Source of the DNA: an uncultured Cellvibrio sp.
GTDB taxonomy: Bacteria > Pseudomonadota > Gammaproteobacteria > Pseudomonadales > Cellvibrionaceae
NCBI GenBank assembly: GCA_937958105.1
Contig: CALFXJ010000060.1
Coordinates: 124,001 to 188,000, forward strand
Direction: 5' to 3'
DNA: 64,000 nt
A program made the position numbers and the translations under genes. The notes beneath the pieces were generated by a model that did not search any database, was not told the origin of the DNA, and saw only the letters and a list, made by a program, of their open reading frames with translations. Every line of letters starts with the position of its first letter. The stretch's first letter is position 1. Below are positions 53,102-62,256 of the stretch, piece by piece.

Positions 53102-53962
53102 TTATACCGCTGCGCGACGAGTAAACTTCGCCAGTAATGCTGCCACCTTGTCGCGCATCTCTCGACGATGAATGATCATGTCGATAGCACCATGCTCCAG
53201 CAAAAATTCACTGCGCTGGAAGCCCTTGGGCAGCTTCTGACGGATAGTCTGTTCAATAATATTAGGACCCGCAAACCCTGCTCGCGCGCCTGGTTCCGCC
53301 GCATTGATATCACCCAGCAGTGCAAGGCTTGCAGAAACACCACCGTAAACCGGATCAGTCATAATGGAGATATAAGGCGTACCCTGCATCTTCAAGCGCT
53401 CGATGACAGCACTGGTTTTAGCCATCTGCATCAAGGAGATCAGCGCCTCCTGCATCCGCGCACCACCGGTTGCAGAAAAACAGATCAGCGGAATATTTTC
53501 TTCAAGTGCCACTTTAGCTGCACGAGTAAAACGCTCACCTACCACATATCCCATGGAGCCACCGTGAAATGCAAACTCAAAAGCAACCGCTACAACCGGC
53601 ATACCTTTAAGCTCGCCTTTCATAGCGATCAGCGCATCTTTTTCACCTGTAGTCTTTTGCGCTGCGGTTAAACGTTCCTTATATTTTTTAATATCTTTAA
53701 ATTTGAGACGATCGATTGGCTCAACCTCGGTAGCCAGTTCCTTACGGTTATCTTCATCAAGGAAGATATTCAATCGCGTACGTGCACCGATACGTTTGTG
53801 GTGGTCACATTTGGGACAGACGTTAAGATTTTTTTCCAGCTCAGGCTTGTAAAGAACCGCATCGCACTTTACACATTTTTCCCATAACCCTTCCGGAACT
53901 TTAGTGCTGCGCTTACCTTCGGAACGCACCACATTAGGAATAATTTTGTCTAACCAACTCAT
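53102..53962 (-). CDS. accD: Acetyl-CoA carboxylase carboxyltransferase subunit beta
   Basis: Beta subunit of the carboxyltransferase that makes malonyl-CoA for fatty acid synthesis, working with AccA (not in this window). The protein has 286 residues. A four-cysteine zinc ribbon (Cys30, Cys33, Cys49, Cys52: CVKCDAVLY ... VCPKCDHH) precedes the crotonase-fold domain with GGSMGYVVGERF, FSATGGARMQEALISLMQM and the YISIMTDPVYGGVSASLALL motif. It follows trpA by 48 bp, the usual trpA-accD-folC order. Confidence 0.97.
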   Translation of the reverse strand: MSWLDKIIPNVVRSEGKRSTKVPEGLWEKCVKCDAVLYKPELEKNLNVCPKCDHHKRIGARTRLNIFLDEDNRKELATEVEPIDRLKFKDIKKYKERLTAAQKTTGEKDALIAMKGELKGMPVVAVAFEFAFHGGSMGYVVGERFTRAAKVALEENIPLICFSATGGARMQEALISLMQMAKTSAVIERLKMQGTPYISIMTDPVYGGVSASLALLGDINAAEPGARAGFAGPNIIEQTIRQKLPKGFQRSEFLLEHGAIDMIIHRREMRDKVAALLAKFTRRAAV

Positions 53963-54010
53963 CGGTTGCTTTCTCTCGCTACAGTTTTCGATAAATAAAA
54001 AATTTGAGGT

Positions 54011-54820
54011 TTAGCAGTCGTCAAGTGCACGGCGAATACCGCCGACAATATCACCAACCGCCTGGGCAATTTTTTCCTGGCTTTGATCAGCCATACTTCC
54101 CATCTTTTCCACCAGCACGCTGCCGACCACCACTCCGTCCGCCAAGGCAGCGATGGCTTTTGCTGTTGCGGGATCTTTGATACCAAATCCCACACAGACC
54201 GGCAGATCAGTTAGTTGACCGAATTCGTCCAGTTTGGCTTTTACCGCAGTTACATCCAGGTGACCCGCACCGGTAACACCTTTGAGCGAGACGTAGTACA
54301 GAAAACCGCTGGCGTGACTTGCGATCTTACGGGCCCGTTCCACAGTCGTTGTCGGCGCAAGCAGGAAGATGTTGTCCAACCCGGAGGCATCCAGCGCCTC
54401 CTTCAATACAGCCACTTCTTCCGGGGGCAGGTCGACGGTAAGCAGTCCGTCTATGCCTGCCTCCGCAGCAGCTTTGGCAAAAGCCTCATACCCAAAGCGC
54501 TCTACCGGATTCGCATAGCCCATCAACACCAGCGGCGTGTGATTATTGGTCTTACGGAACTCACGGGCCACCTCAAGAGTAGATTTCAAACTGACATGAT
54601 GAGCAAGTGCGCGCTCGTGGCCTTGCTGGATCACCGGCCCTTCGGCCATAGGATCAGAGAAAGGAACACCCAGCTCAATGATATCAACGCCCTGCTCCAC
54701 CAGTTTGTGCATAGTGGGTAAGGTCGCTGCCGGGTATGGGTCACCATTGACGATATAAGTTACCAGCGCCTTGCGGCCCTGGGACTTAGCGTGATTCAAG
54801 ACTTGGGAAATACGACTCAT
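54011..54820 (-). CDS. trpA: Tryptophan synthase alpha subunit
   Basis: Releases indole from indole-3-glycerol phosphate for the beta subunit. The TIM barrel of 269 residues has the catalytic Glu in DIIELGVPFSDPMAEGPVIQ and the catalytic Asp in IDGLLTVDLPPEE, with the phosphate site in VCVGFGIKDPATAKAI and DGVVVGSVLVEKM. It follows trpB by 35 bp. The genes for earlier pathway steps (trpE, trpG, trpD, trpC) are not in this window. Confidence 0.97.
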   Translation of the reverse strand: MSRISQVLNHAKSQGRKALVTYIVNGDPYPAATLPTMHKLVEQGVDIIELGVPFSDPMAEGPVIQQGHERALAHHVSLKSTLEVAREFRKTNNHTPLVLMGYANPVERFGYEAFAKAAAEAGIDGLLTVDLPPEEVAVLKEALDASGLDNIFLLAPTTTVERARKIASHASGFLYYVSLKGVTGAGHLDVTAVKAKLDEFGQLTDLPVCVGFGIKDPATAKAIAALADGVVVGSVLVEKMGSMADQSQEKIAQAVGDIVGGIRRALDDC

Positions 54821-54855
54821 TAATAGTTATTCCTGACGGCTGCGCCCGATGGTGA

Positions 54856-56106
54856 TTAAACGGTGATTCCATCGATTCCAGCAACGGTAAGAATATCCTT
54901 GTCACCGCGGCCGGAAAGATTGGCAATGATAATTTGGTCTTTGCTCATGGTTGGAGCAAGTTTTTCCACATAGGCCAAAGCGTGGCTGGACTCCAGCGCC
55001 GGCATAATACCTTCTGTCCGGGTTACTTTACGGAAGGCAGCCAGCGCTTCATCGTCATTGATTGGCACGTATTTTACCCGGCCGATATCTTTTAGCCAGG
55101 AGTGTTCAGGACCTACACCAGGGTAATCAAGGCCAGCAGAGACAGAATGAGTCTCAATGATCTGGCCATTTTCATCTTCCATCAGATAAGTACGGTTGCC
55201 ATGCAGAACACCCGGAACCCCTTTATTAAGAGGTGCCGCATGCTTGCCGGTCTCGATACCCAGCCCTCCGGCCTCAACACCATACATGGACACTGATTCG
55301 TCAGTCAGGAAGGGGTGGAACAAACCAATGGCATTCGATCCGCCTCCGACACAGGCTACCAACGCGTCGGGCAGTTTACCGGCCTGAGCCAGACATTGCG
55401 CGCGCGCTTCCCGTCCGATAACAGCCTGGAAGTCCCGCACCAGCTGCGGATAGGGATGAGGACCAGCTACTGTGCCAATGATGTAGAAGGTATCGTCTAC
55501 GTTAGTGGCCCAGTCGCGCATAGCCTCATTCATAGCGTCTTTCAGCGTGCGCGAGCCAGATGTTACGGGGAAAACCTCCGCACCCAACAGCTTCATCCGG
55601 TATACGTTCAGAGACTGCCGCTTTACATCATCCGCGCCCATGTATACACGACATTTCAGACCCAGTCGGGCCGCTACGGTAGCAGTAGCCACGCCGTGCT
55701 GTCCGGCACCAGTTTCCGCAATTACCCGGCCTTTGCCGGTGAATTTGGCCAGAAGCGCCTGACCAATAGTGTTATTTACCTTATGCGCTCCTGTGTGATT
55801 CAAGTCTTCGCGTTTCAGGTATATCTGCGCACCCCCGAGCTCACGGGTCCAGCGTTCAGCAAAATACAAAGGAGACGGACGCCCGACATAATGGGCCAGA
55901 TCTTTATCAAACTCCGCTTGGAAATCCGGATCATCTTTCAGTCGGGAGTAAATAGCATTCAACTCATCCAATGCGTAGATAAGGGTTTCAGAAACAAAAC
56001 GGCCACCGTACGGACCAAAGTGACCTTCCGCATTGGGAAATGCGCTGTAATCAATTGTGGAAGACTGCTTGTTTTCACTCACCGTTTCTTCACCTGTTTG
56101 AGCCAT
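54856..56106 (-). CDS. trpB: Tryptophan synthase beta subunit
   Basis: PLP enzyme that joins indole and serine to make tryptophan. It has the PLP lysine in LNHTGAHKVNNTIGQAL, the Glu/Gly-rich VIAETGAGQHGVATA, the phosphate loop CVGGGSNAIGLFHPF and C-terminal IIANLSGRGDKD. The ATG at 56106 gives 416 residues and overlaps trpF by 17 bp but has no clear ribosome-binding site. A GTG at 56082 has AGGTGA upstream at good spacing and may be the true start (408 residues). Confidence 0.96.
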   Translation of the reverse strand: MAQTGEETVSENKQSSTIDYSAFPNAEGHFGPYGGRFVSETLIYALDELNAIYSRLKDDPDFQAEFDKDLAHYVGRPSPLYFAERWTRELGGAQIYLKREDLNHTGAHKVNNTIGQALLAKFTGKGRVIAETGAGQHGVATATVAARLGLKCRVYMGADDVKRQSLNVYRMKLLGAEVFPVTSGSRTLKDAMNEAMRDWATNVDDTFYIIGTVAGPHPYPQLVRDFQAVIGREARAQCLAQAGKLPDALVACVGGGSNAIGLFHPFLTDESVSMYGVEAGGLGIETGKHAAPLNKGVPGVLHGNRTYLMEDENGQIIETHSVSAGLDYPGVGPEHSWLKDIGRVKYVPINDDEALAAFRKVTRTEGIMPALESSHALAYVEKLAPTMSKDQIIIANLSGRGDKDILTVAGIDGITV

Positions 56107-56719
56107 GACTGGCGTTGATAATAAATTCTTTTACTTTGGCAGCATCTTTTTTTCCGGGAGCGGACTCTACTCCGCCACTCACGTCAACACCGTAGACACC
56201 AGTAAGTTGAATTGCTTCCGCCACGTTGGCGGGAGTCAATCCTCCTGCGAGAACAATGGGTTGGCTCCCGCCTTGCGGCACTCTGTGCCAGTCAAAGCTT
56301 TCACCGGTGCCACCTGGCACACCAGGGCAGTATGCATCAAGCAATATTGCCGATGCCGAAGGATAATCTGCTATGGCCGACGCGGCTTCCAACTGCGGCC
56401 GCATGCGAATAGCTTTCAGATAAGGTCGATGAAAGGATTCGCAGTAAATACGCGTTTCGTTGCCATGAAACTGCAGGAGATGCAGTGGAACCTGCTCCAA
56501 CACCCTGTTCACCTCGTGGGGTTCAGCGTCAACAAACAAACCCGTTACGGTGACGAAGGGACCGACCGCCAGCGCGATTTCGCGGGCGCGCTCCACGTCA
56601 ACAGCTCGCGGACTTGGAGCATAGAACACCAGACCAATGGCGTCGGCGCCCGCTTCTTGCGCAGCGAGGGCGTCCGATACTGAAGTAATGCCACAAATTT
56701 TGACCCTAGTTCGTGCCAC
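56090..56719 (-). CDS. trpF: Phosphoribosylanthranilate isomerase
   Basis: Amadori isomerase of tryptophan synthesis. The TIM barrel of about 209 residues starts near TRVKICGITS with the catalytic Cys, and has the catalytic Asp in ILLDAYCPGVPGGTGESFDW, LAGGLTPANVAEAIQ and VYGVDVSGGVESAPGKKD. I chose the GTG at 56719; a TTG at 56734 would add five residues. It heads trpF-trpB-trpA, with truA 86 bp upstream on the same strand, as in Pseudomonas. Confidence 0.95.
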   Translation of the reverse strand: MARTRVKICGITSVSDALAAQEAGADAIGLVFYAPSPRAVDVERAREIALAVGPFVTVTGLFVDAEPHEVNRVLEQVPLHLLQFHGNETRIYCESFHRPYLKAIRMRPQLEAASAIADYPSASAILLDAYCPGVPGGTGESFDWHRVPQGGSQPIVLAGGLTPANVAEAIQLTGVYGVDVSGGVESAPGKKDAAKVKEFIINASHGSNR

Positions 56720-56805
56720 AATCCAAACCGCCAAGAAAATAAAGCGCCGATACTATCAGAAAACTACCGTAAAAACTTTAACTTGCCTGATTTTGGTGCC
56801 GTCCG

Positions 56806-57711
56806 TCAAAAATCCTGCAAGCCCGAAAAACCTCCAACAGGCTCTGCTAAAAACAAGGGCCCAGGGGCGGATTGAGGCAAGCTGAAATGCGCGGGATAGT
56901 CCACAGAAACCAGATAAAGACCAAACGGCCTTGCAGTAACGCCGCCAGCACTGCGGTCTCGGGCGGCAAGAACCTCCGCCACCCAGGATGGCGGAACATC
57001 ACCAGCGCCTACGGCCATCAGCACTCCCACAATATTACGCACCATATGGTGTAGAAATGCATTGGCCTGAACTTCCACTATGATCAAATCACCGCGACGG
57101 ACAATGTGCAGATGATGAATTCTCCGCACAGGGCTGCGCGCCTGGCATTGTGAAGCGCGAAATGAGGTAAAGTCATGCTCTCCTACCAGATGGACTGCAC
57201 CTTCCCGCATCAGCTCCACATCCAGCTGACGATTTGACCAAGTGACCCGATCATGCATCAGACTTGAATAATGCGCCTGATCTGACAACAGGTAACGGTA
57301 GGTCCGGGATAAAGCACTGAAGCGAGCATGAAACTGGGGAACAACATCTTTTGCCCAGCGTACTGCGACACTGGGAGGCAAGTGAGCTCGAGTCCCGAGC
57401 GCCCAGGCGCGCTCCGGTCGTTTCGCCAAGGTGTCGAAGTGGACAATCTGGGTTGTAGCGTGAACCCCGGCATCAGTACGTCCGGCACATACCAAGGTGA
57501 TAGGCTCCGCAGCAATCCTGGACAGTGCAGACTCCAACGCCTGCTGTACGGTGCTGACGCCGCTGGGCTGAGTTTGAAATCCGTGGAAGTCTGCCCCGTT
57601 GTACTCAACCGCCATAGCCACGCGCTGCATTCCCTCCGGCCAGATTGTATCTCCAACCACCTCGCCGTTACGGGTATATACCTTGCTGAGAGGGACGTAG
57701 TTTTCACTCAT
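56806..57711 (-). CDS. truA: tRNA pseudouridine synthase TruA
   Basis: Makes pseudouridine at positions 38-40 of the tRNA anticodon arm. It has VAMAVEYNGADFHGFQTQPS, the catalytic Asp in VCAGRTDAGVHATTQ, RTYRYLLSD, FTSFRASQCQA and FLHHMVRNIVGVLMAVG. I chose the ATG at 57711 (MSENYVPL), giving 301 residues, because the upstream in-frame start at 57780 lies inside the fimV terminator. ATGs at 57630 and 57615 are closer to the usual length and one has GGAGG just before it, so the start is not certain. It follows fimV and precedes trpF. Confidence 0.94.
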   Translation of the reverse strand: MSENYVPLSKVYTRNGEVVGDTIWPEGMQRVAMAVEYNGADFHGFQTQPSGVSTVQQALESALSRIAAEPITLVCAGRTDAGVHATTQIVHFDTLAKRPERAWALGTRAHLPPSVAVRWAKDVVPQFHARFSALSRTYRYLLSDQAHYSSLMHDRVTWSNRQLDVELMREGAVHLVGEHDFTSFRASQCQARSPVRRIHHLHIVRRGDLIIVEVQANAFLHHMVRNIVGVLMAVGAGDVPPSWVAEVLAARDRSAGGVTARPFGLYLVSVDYPAHFSLPQSAPGPLFLAEPVGGFSGLQDF

Positions 57712-57752
57712 GGGCAGTGTCAGTCCACATAAAATTAACAGCCATAAAAACA

Positions 57753-57788
57753 ACAAAGCCTCGTGTACCTGGGTACACAAGGCTTTGT
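57753..57788 (-). terminator. Rho-independent terminator after fimV
   Basis: A long stem (ACAAAGCCT / AGGCTTTGT, one mismatch, then GTGTACC / GGTACAC) with a two-base loop begins 16 bp past the fimV stop. On the minus strand it is followed by TGTTTTTATGG. It should isolate truA from fimV. Confidence 0.88.
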
Positions 57789-57803
57789 CAGAGCATCAAA
57801 ACA

Positions 57804-60743
57804 TCAAGCGTCTAAACTGGAGAGCAGCCCTTGAGCCTCTTCACGCTGCTGGGCATTACCTTCCTGGACCACTTCGGACAGAATATCCCGAGCACCATCA
57901 GTATCACCCATATCAATATAAGCGCGGGCCAGATCAAGCTTGGTTGCTGCCTCATCCGTATCTGCCAGGAAGTCCAGTTCAGCATCCATATCCGCATCAG
58001 ACATCGCAGGTTCACCTGCCGGCGCTTCTTCTGGCTCCTCATTGGCAACACTCGCCAGCGCCTGCTCAAACGCTTCGTCATCCTCGATGTCGAACTCAGC
58101 GGATGCCGGTGGAGTCAGCTCATCACCTAATGCAGCATCGAGATCTGCAAATGCCTGGTCATCGGATTCGCCAAACTCGGCGTCCAGACTCTCCATTTCA
58201 TGATCCAGCGCTTCCAGATCCAGGCCGCTCACATCCATATCTGGATTGAAATCGTCAGCATTATCTTCAGCTACTGACGGTGCACTGGGTGCCGCTTCTT
58301 GAGCAGGTTCAATGTCATCAAAAGCGAACGTGTCTTCTTCGGCAGACTCTGCAGCGGTTTCTTCAAAATCAAAACTGAAGTCATCTTCCTCTACAGCTGG
58401 GGCAGCGGACGCCGGAGCCTCAGTTGCAGAAGGCTCATCCTCAAGCTCGAATGACAATTCTCCGAGGTCATCCTCAAATGACGCAGAGGAAATTTCCGGC
58501 GCCGCTTTTACCTCGTCAGAGTCTGATAAGAAATCGTCCTCAAGATCCAGAGCGAACTCATCTTCTTCCGCAGCTTCAGGCGATTCATCAAACGACAAGT
58601 CGTAACGGGTAGTGGAACTGCCAATGTCAGCCTCTCGCAAGAGAGCTTCATCAGCCGCGAGCGGTGCGGGCGGCTCGTCCTCCAGGTCCAGATCAAAGCT
58701 GAAATCGTCGTCAGTGCTGGTTTCTACCGTCTCGGATGACTCACCGAATGAGGCATCATCCAGGCCAAAGTCGAGCGTGTTTTCATCGGCCTGCTCAGGG
58801 GCAGCCTCAAAATCCTGCGATGAGATAGTTAATCCTGCATCGAACTCTCCTGCACCCGGAATGCTTTCACGCCACTCTGCAGCACGCTGCAGTTCCGCAT
58901 GGTTTGCATCACCTAACAGGCTGGCGTAGTGCTGATCAAACTTGTCAATATCCTGAGTCTGAGAATAAACCTCCAGCAGTTTCATCCGGATGGGCACAGA
59001 GGATGGCTCTTTGGAGAGAGCATTAAGCAGCATCTCTTCAGCCTGATCAAACTTGCCATAAGCAATGTAGATATCAGCTTCCCCAACTGCATCGCCTGTT
59101 TCAGCTTCGGCAGGAACATCATCTTCATCAAGCAGCGCCATCTCGGCTTCCGCTTCCTCAAAATGATCTTCCGAGTATTCATCGTTGATGCTGTATTCGT
59201 CTTCAACGGCAGGCATGCTGTAGTCGGAGTTGTATTCCTCCACCACCTCTTCCTCCGCTGCCTGTTCGTTACGGCGGCGAACTAATGCATAAGCTGCAAG
59301 CAACAACACCAGCAGACCCGCACCTATCCAGATAGCATTATCAACAATATGATCCACTATCGTCTTGGGCTTAGGTGCTGACTGAACAACACGGTTTACA
59401 TTAGGAGCAGGTTTTGCCTTCTCAGGCTCGGCTGCCGGAGCTGGTGTGGTCTGCGGGGCTGGCTCTTCCGGAGCGGTTTCTACAGGCTCTGGTGCCACAT
59501 CTTCAGCGATTGATTCATCAGCCGGATCTTCCTGTGGCACAACATCATTATATGTATCGACTTCCGGTTGGGACTCGGCTTCAGCAGCAGTCTGCTGCTG
59601 ATTGGCTGCCAACTGCATGGCGCGCAGCTGCTCATTGCTGACATTGACCAGACGCTCCATCGTGTTGATCTGATCTTCGAGATCCCGAATACGGGAATTT
59701 AATTCGGCATTCTCCAGACGCGCTTTATCCAGCTCTTCCAAGGTAGCAGCGAGCTCGTTTTCCAGACCGCGACTGTTACCGGCATTGCTGCCACTGCCCT
59801 GCCCGCTGCCATCGGAATTGCTTCCAGGTGATGCCAGACGCACCTGTCCGCTCACTTCCTGCGCTTCGCGACGCGTGGCCACTTCACGGCGGGACGCATT
59901 AAGCTGGGCGCCCATGGTGTTTTCTGACCATGCACGATTTTGTGCCGCCACTTCAGCAACGGCCTCACTACGTGACAATGAGCGAATTTCATCTGCTGAA
60001 GGCAAACGCAACACCTGCCCTTTGCGAAGCAGATTGATGTTGCCATTGATAAATGCATCAGGATTCAAACGCTGGATAGCCAGCATTGTCTGGTGGACAG
60101 ATAAGCCTCGGTCCGGGCGAACTTCCAGAGCAATTTTCCATAAAGTCTCATTGCTGCCCACGGGTCCATACGAGTCAGCTCCAGAGCGCCGGCCGCCGGA
60201 TGCTGGAACTTCGGAGCGGGATTCTGTCTGAGCAACTGACGAACTGGTCCGTGCCGGTGTCTGTGCGGCGGTACTGGTACGGGGCTGAGCAATGGTTTGT
60301 GGATAGGATGTAGCAGACTCAACTGGCGTTGATGGGGTATCTGCGAAGGTCGGCAGATCCATCAACAAGGTATATTCCCGCAGGAGACGACCACTCGGCC
60401 AACGGGCTTCAACGAGAAAGTTCAGAAAGGGTTCGCGGACAGGATTGCGCGAAGAAAGACGAACGACGGCACCACCAGGTTCATTCAGCAGAACCTCAAA
60501 CTCCAGCTCCGTATAGAAGTAGAGGCGCTCAACACCGTTACGCTCAAAATCAGCGGGTGAGCCAAGACCGACAATAATCTGTTCAGGACTAAGGTCCCGG
60601 ATATCGAGCAATCTGATCTCAGCCTCCAACGGCTGATTCAGTGCGGAATTTAATTTGATTTCTCCTAACCCCAAGGCACTGGCGTAATTTGCCAAAGCTA
60701 CAACGGCAAATCCACAGACCCCTACCAGTTTTCGAAGATGCAT
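57804..60743 (-). CDS. fimV: FimV-like polar hub protein
   Basis: Large inner-membrane protein of 979 residues that in Pseudomonas organises type IV pilus and polar functions. A signal peptide (to about residue 23) is followed by the FimV N-terminal domain (LGEIKLNSALNQPLEAEI), a LysM-type peptidoglycan-binding region (LRKGQVLRLPSADEI), a coiled coil (about 325-375), one helix (AIWIGAGLLVLLLAAYALV), and a cytoplasmic TPR segment (YIAYGKFDQAEEMLLNALSKE). A very acidic stretch with repeated DFSFD/FALDLE-like motifs leads to the conserved FimV C-terminal end (KLDLARAYIDMGDTDGARDIL). The start has AAGGA 7 bp upstream. Confidence 0.94.
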   Translation of the reverse strand: MHLRKLVGVCGFAVVALANYASALGLGEIKLNSALNQPLEAEIRLLDIRDLSPEQIIVGLGSPADFERNGVERLYFYTELEFEVLLNEPGGAVVRLSSRNPVREPFLNFLVEARWPSGRLLREYTLLMDLPTFADTPSTPVESATSYPQTIAQPRTSTAAQTPARTSSSVAQTESRSEVPASGGRRSGADSYGPVGSNETLWKIALEVRPDRGLSVHQTMLAIQRLNPDAFINGNINLLRKGQVLRLPSADEIRSLSRSEAVAEVAAQNRAWSENTMGAQLNASRREVATRREAQEVSGQVRLASPGSNSDGSGQGSGSNAGNSRGLENELAATLEELDKARLENAELNSRIRDLEDQINTMERLVNVSNEQLRAMQLAANQQQTAAEAESQPEVDTYNDVVPQEDPADESIAEDVAPEPVETAPEEPAPQTTPAPAAEPEKAKPAPNVNRVVQSAPKPKTIVDHIVDNAIWIGAGLLVLLLAAYALVRRRNEQAAEEEVVEEYNSDYSMPAVEDEYSINDEYSEDHFEEAEAEMALLDEDDVPAEAETGDAVGEADIYIAYGKFDQAEEMLLNALSKEPSSVPIRMKLLEVYSQTQDIDKFDQHYASLLGDANHAELQRAAEWRESIPGAGEFDAGLTISSQDFEAAPEQADENTLDFGLDDASFGESSETVETSTDDDFSFDLDLEDEPPAPLAADEALLREADIGSSTTRYDLSFDESPEAAEEDEFALDLEDDFLSDSDEVKAAPEISSASFEDDLGELSFELEDEPSATEAPASAAPAVEEDDFSFDFEETAAESAEEDTFAFDDIEPAQEAAPSAPSVAEDNADDFNPDMDVSGLDLEALDHEMESLDAEFGESDDQAFADLDAALGDELTPPASAEFDIEDDEAFEQALASVANEEPEEAPAGEPAMSDADMDAELDFLADTDEAATKLDLARAYIDMGDTDGARDILSEVVQEGNAQQREEAQGLLSSLDA

Positions 60744-60766
60744 AGGACTATCCTTTTATTATCTCC

Positions 60767-60836
60767 CCTGGTTTAAGCACCGGACAGGGATGGCAATATT
60801 TTTCGATCAGAAATTAACCGGTTACTTAAACCTGGA
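60767..60836. repeat. Long imperfect inverted repeat upstream of fimV
   Basis: Left arm CCTGGTTTAAGCACCGG (60767-60783) matches the complement of right arm CCGGTTACTTAAACCTGG (60819-60836) with one mismatch and a small bulge, around a 35-base centre. A second smaller repeat, GAGGTT-ATAA-AACCTC, lies at 60848-60863. Both are just upstream of the fimV ribosome-binding site and could be operators or leader-RNA structure. Confidence 0.6.
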
Positions 60837-61040
60837 TTTTGTATGCAGAGGTTATAAAACCTCGAATATATCTTCACTATCTTTCGTAAGTATTCATTAT
60901 AAATAGCTTTTTATCAACAGTTCCGCGCCTTTCAAGCGGTTCCGCTGGCATATTTTTAGTCTTTTTTTGCCATATTCCACAAAAATAATCGGTAGATTTC
61001 ACCGCCCTCTTAATAAGAAAAAACCTCTTTATAAAAAAAA

Positions 61041-61067
61041 GCCCCGATTCTACATGAGAATCGGGGC
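61041..61067 (-). terminator. Rho-independent terminator after asd
   Basis: The 10-bp perfect stem GCCCCGATTC / GAATCGGGGC with a 7-base loop is followed on the minus strand by eight T. It lies 26 bp past the asd stop. Confidence 0.93.
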
Positions 61068-61092
61068 GCCGTTTTGATAAAGATTTCTCTTA

Positions 61093-62202
61093 TCAGGCTT
61101 CCTTCAGTATCCGCAACATACGACGCAACGGCTCTGCAGCACCCCATAATAACTGGTCGCCAACGGTGAAAGCTGAGAGGTATTGCGGCCCCATGTTCAT
61201 CTTGCGGAGACGCCCTACCGGGATAGATAAGGTACCTGTCACAGCTGTCGGCGTTAAATCGCGCAGACTAGCGTCGCGCTCATTTGGTACAACTTTAGCC
61301 CATTGGTTGGCTTCTGCCAGCATAGATTCGATATCTGCAATGGGAACATCCTTATTTAACTTGATGGTGAGTGCCTGGCTATGGCAACGCATGGAGCCAA
61401 TACGGACACAGAGACCATCAACAGGGATAGGATTATTGCTCCGCCCGAGGATCTTGTTGGTCTCAACCTGACCTTTCCATTCCTCTTTGCTCTGCCGGCT
61501 TTCCAGCTGCTTATCGATGTAGGGCAGTAGACTGCCAGCCAGAGGATGACCGAAATTGTCACGAGGGAATGCCGAATCACGCATGGTTTCAGCAACCTGG
61601 CGGTCAATCTCAAGGATGGCCGAAGCCGGATCGGCCAGTTTTTCAGCTACAGACGCATGAATGGCTCCCATCTGGCTGATCAGCTCACGCATATTCTGAG
61701 CACCAGCACCAGATGCTGCCTGGTATGTCATTGACGAAACCCACTCCACCAGTCCAGCACGGAATAAACCACCCAGTCCCATCAGCATAAGGCTGACAGT
61801 ACAATTACCACCGATGTAATTTTTGACACCTGCAGCAATGCCATTTTTGATTACATCAAGGTTAACGGGATCAAGAATAATAAGAGAGTCTTTGTCCATC
61901 CGAAGACTGGAGGCTGCATCAATCCAATACCCTTGCCAGCCTTCGTTACGCAGTTTGGGGAATACCTCATTGGTGTAATCTCCACCCTGACAGGTAACGA
62001 TGGCATCCAGTTGCTTCAACTCATTAATCGAGAACGCATCCTTGAGTGCAGGCAGGCCGGAAGCCACAGCCGGAGCAGCACCGCCAACGTTTGATGTGGT
62101 GAAAAACACCGGCTCGATATCAGCGAAATCATTCTCCGCCTGCATGCGGTCCATCAATACAGACCCAACCATGCCACGCCAACCTACAAAACCTACTCTC
62201 AT
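61093..62202 (-). CDS. asd: Aspartate-semialdehyde dehydrogenase
   Basis: Reduces aspartyl phosphate to aspartate semialdehyde, the branch-point precursor for lysine, diaminopimelate, methionine and threonine. The protein has 369 residues. The NADPH-binding N-terminus is VGFVGWRGMVGSVLMDRM, with FFTTSNVGG, the active-site Cys in YIGGNCTVSLMLMG and the substrate-binding His/Arg in VRIGSMRCHSQAL. It is the gram-negative type with the longer insertion. It follows leuB by 54 bp, a conserved leuB-asd-fimV order in Pseudomonas. Confidence 0.97.
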   Translation of the reverse strand: MRVGFVGWRGMVGSVLMDRMQAENDFADIEPVFFTTSNVGGAAPAVASGLPALKDAFSINELKQLDAIVTCQGGDYTNEVFPKLRNEGWQGYWIDAASSLRMDKDSLIILDPVNLDVIKNGIAAGVKNYIGGNCTVSLMLMGLGGLFRAGLVEWVSSMTYQAASGAGAQNMRELISQMGAIHASVAEKLADPASAILEIDRQVAETMRDSAFPRDNFGHPLAGSLLPYIDKQLESRQSKEEWKGQVETNKILGRSNNPIPVDGLCVRIGSMRCHSQALTIKLNKDVPIADIESMLAEANQWAKVVPNERDASLRDLTPTAVTGTLSIPVGRLRKMNMGPQYLSAFTVGDQLLWGAAEPLRRMLRILKEA

Positions 62203-62256
62203 GTCTGTTCTCTCTGAATTACTAATTAGCAGTTGATATATCTGTGTATCGTTCCA

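Larger units (their letters stand above)
60744..61092. other. fimV promoter region and asd 3' region
   Basis: This 349-bp AT-rich gap holds the fimV upstream region and the asd terminator (61041-61067). Two inverted repeats are visible (60767-60836 and 60848-60863; the first is listed separately). Runs of A and T are common between 60940 and 61040. I see no ORF or RNA gene. Confidence 0.6.

Noticed and set aside
58312..58929. Ser-rich open frames on the plus strand inside fimV
   Set aside because: They are the complement of Glu/Asp-rich codons (GAA/GAT give TTC/ATC and TCx in other frames), so Ser runs are expected by chance.
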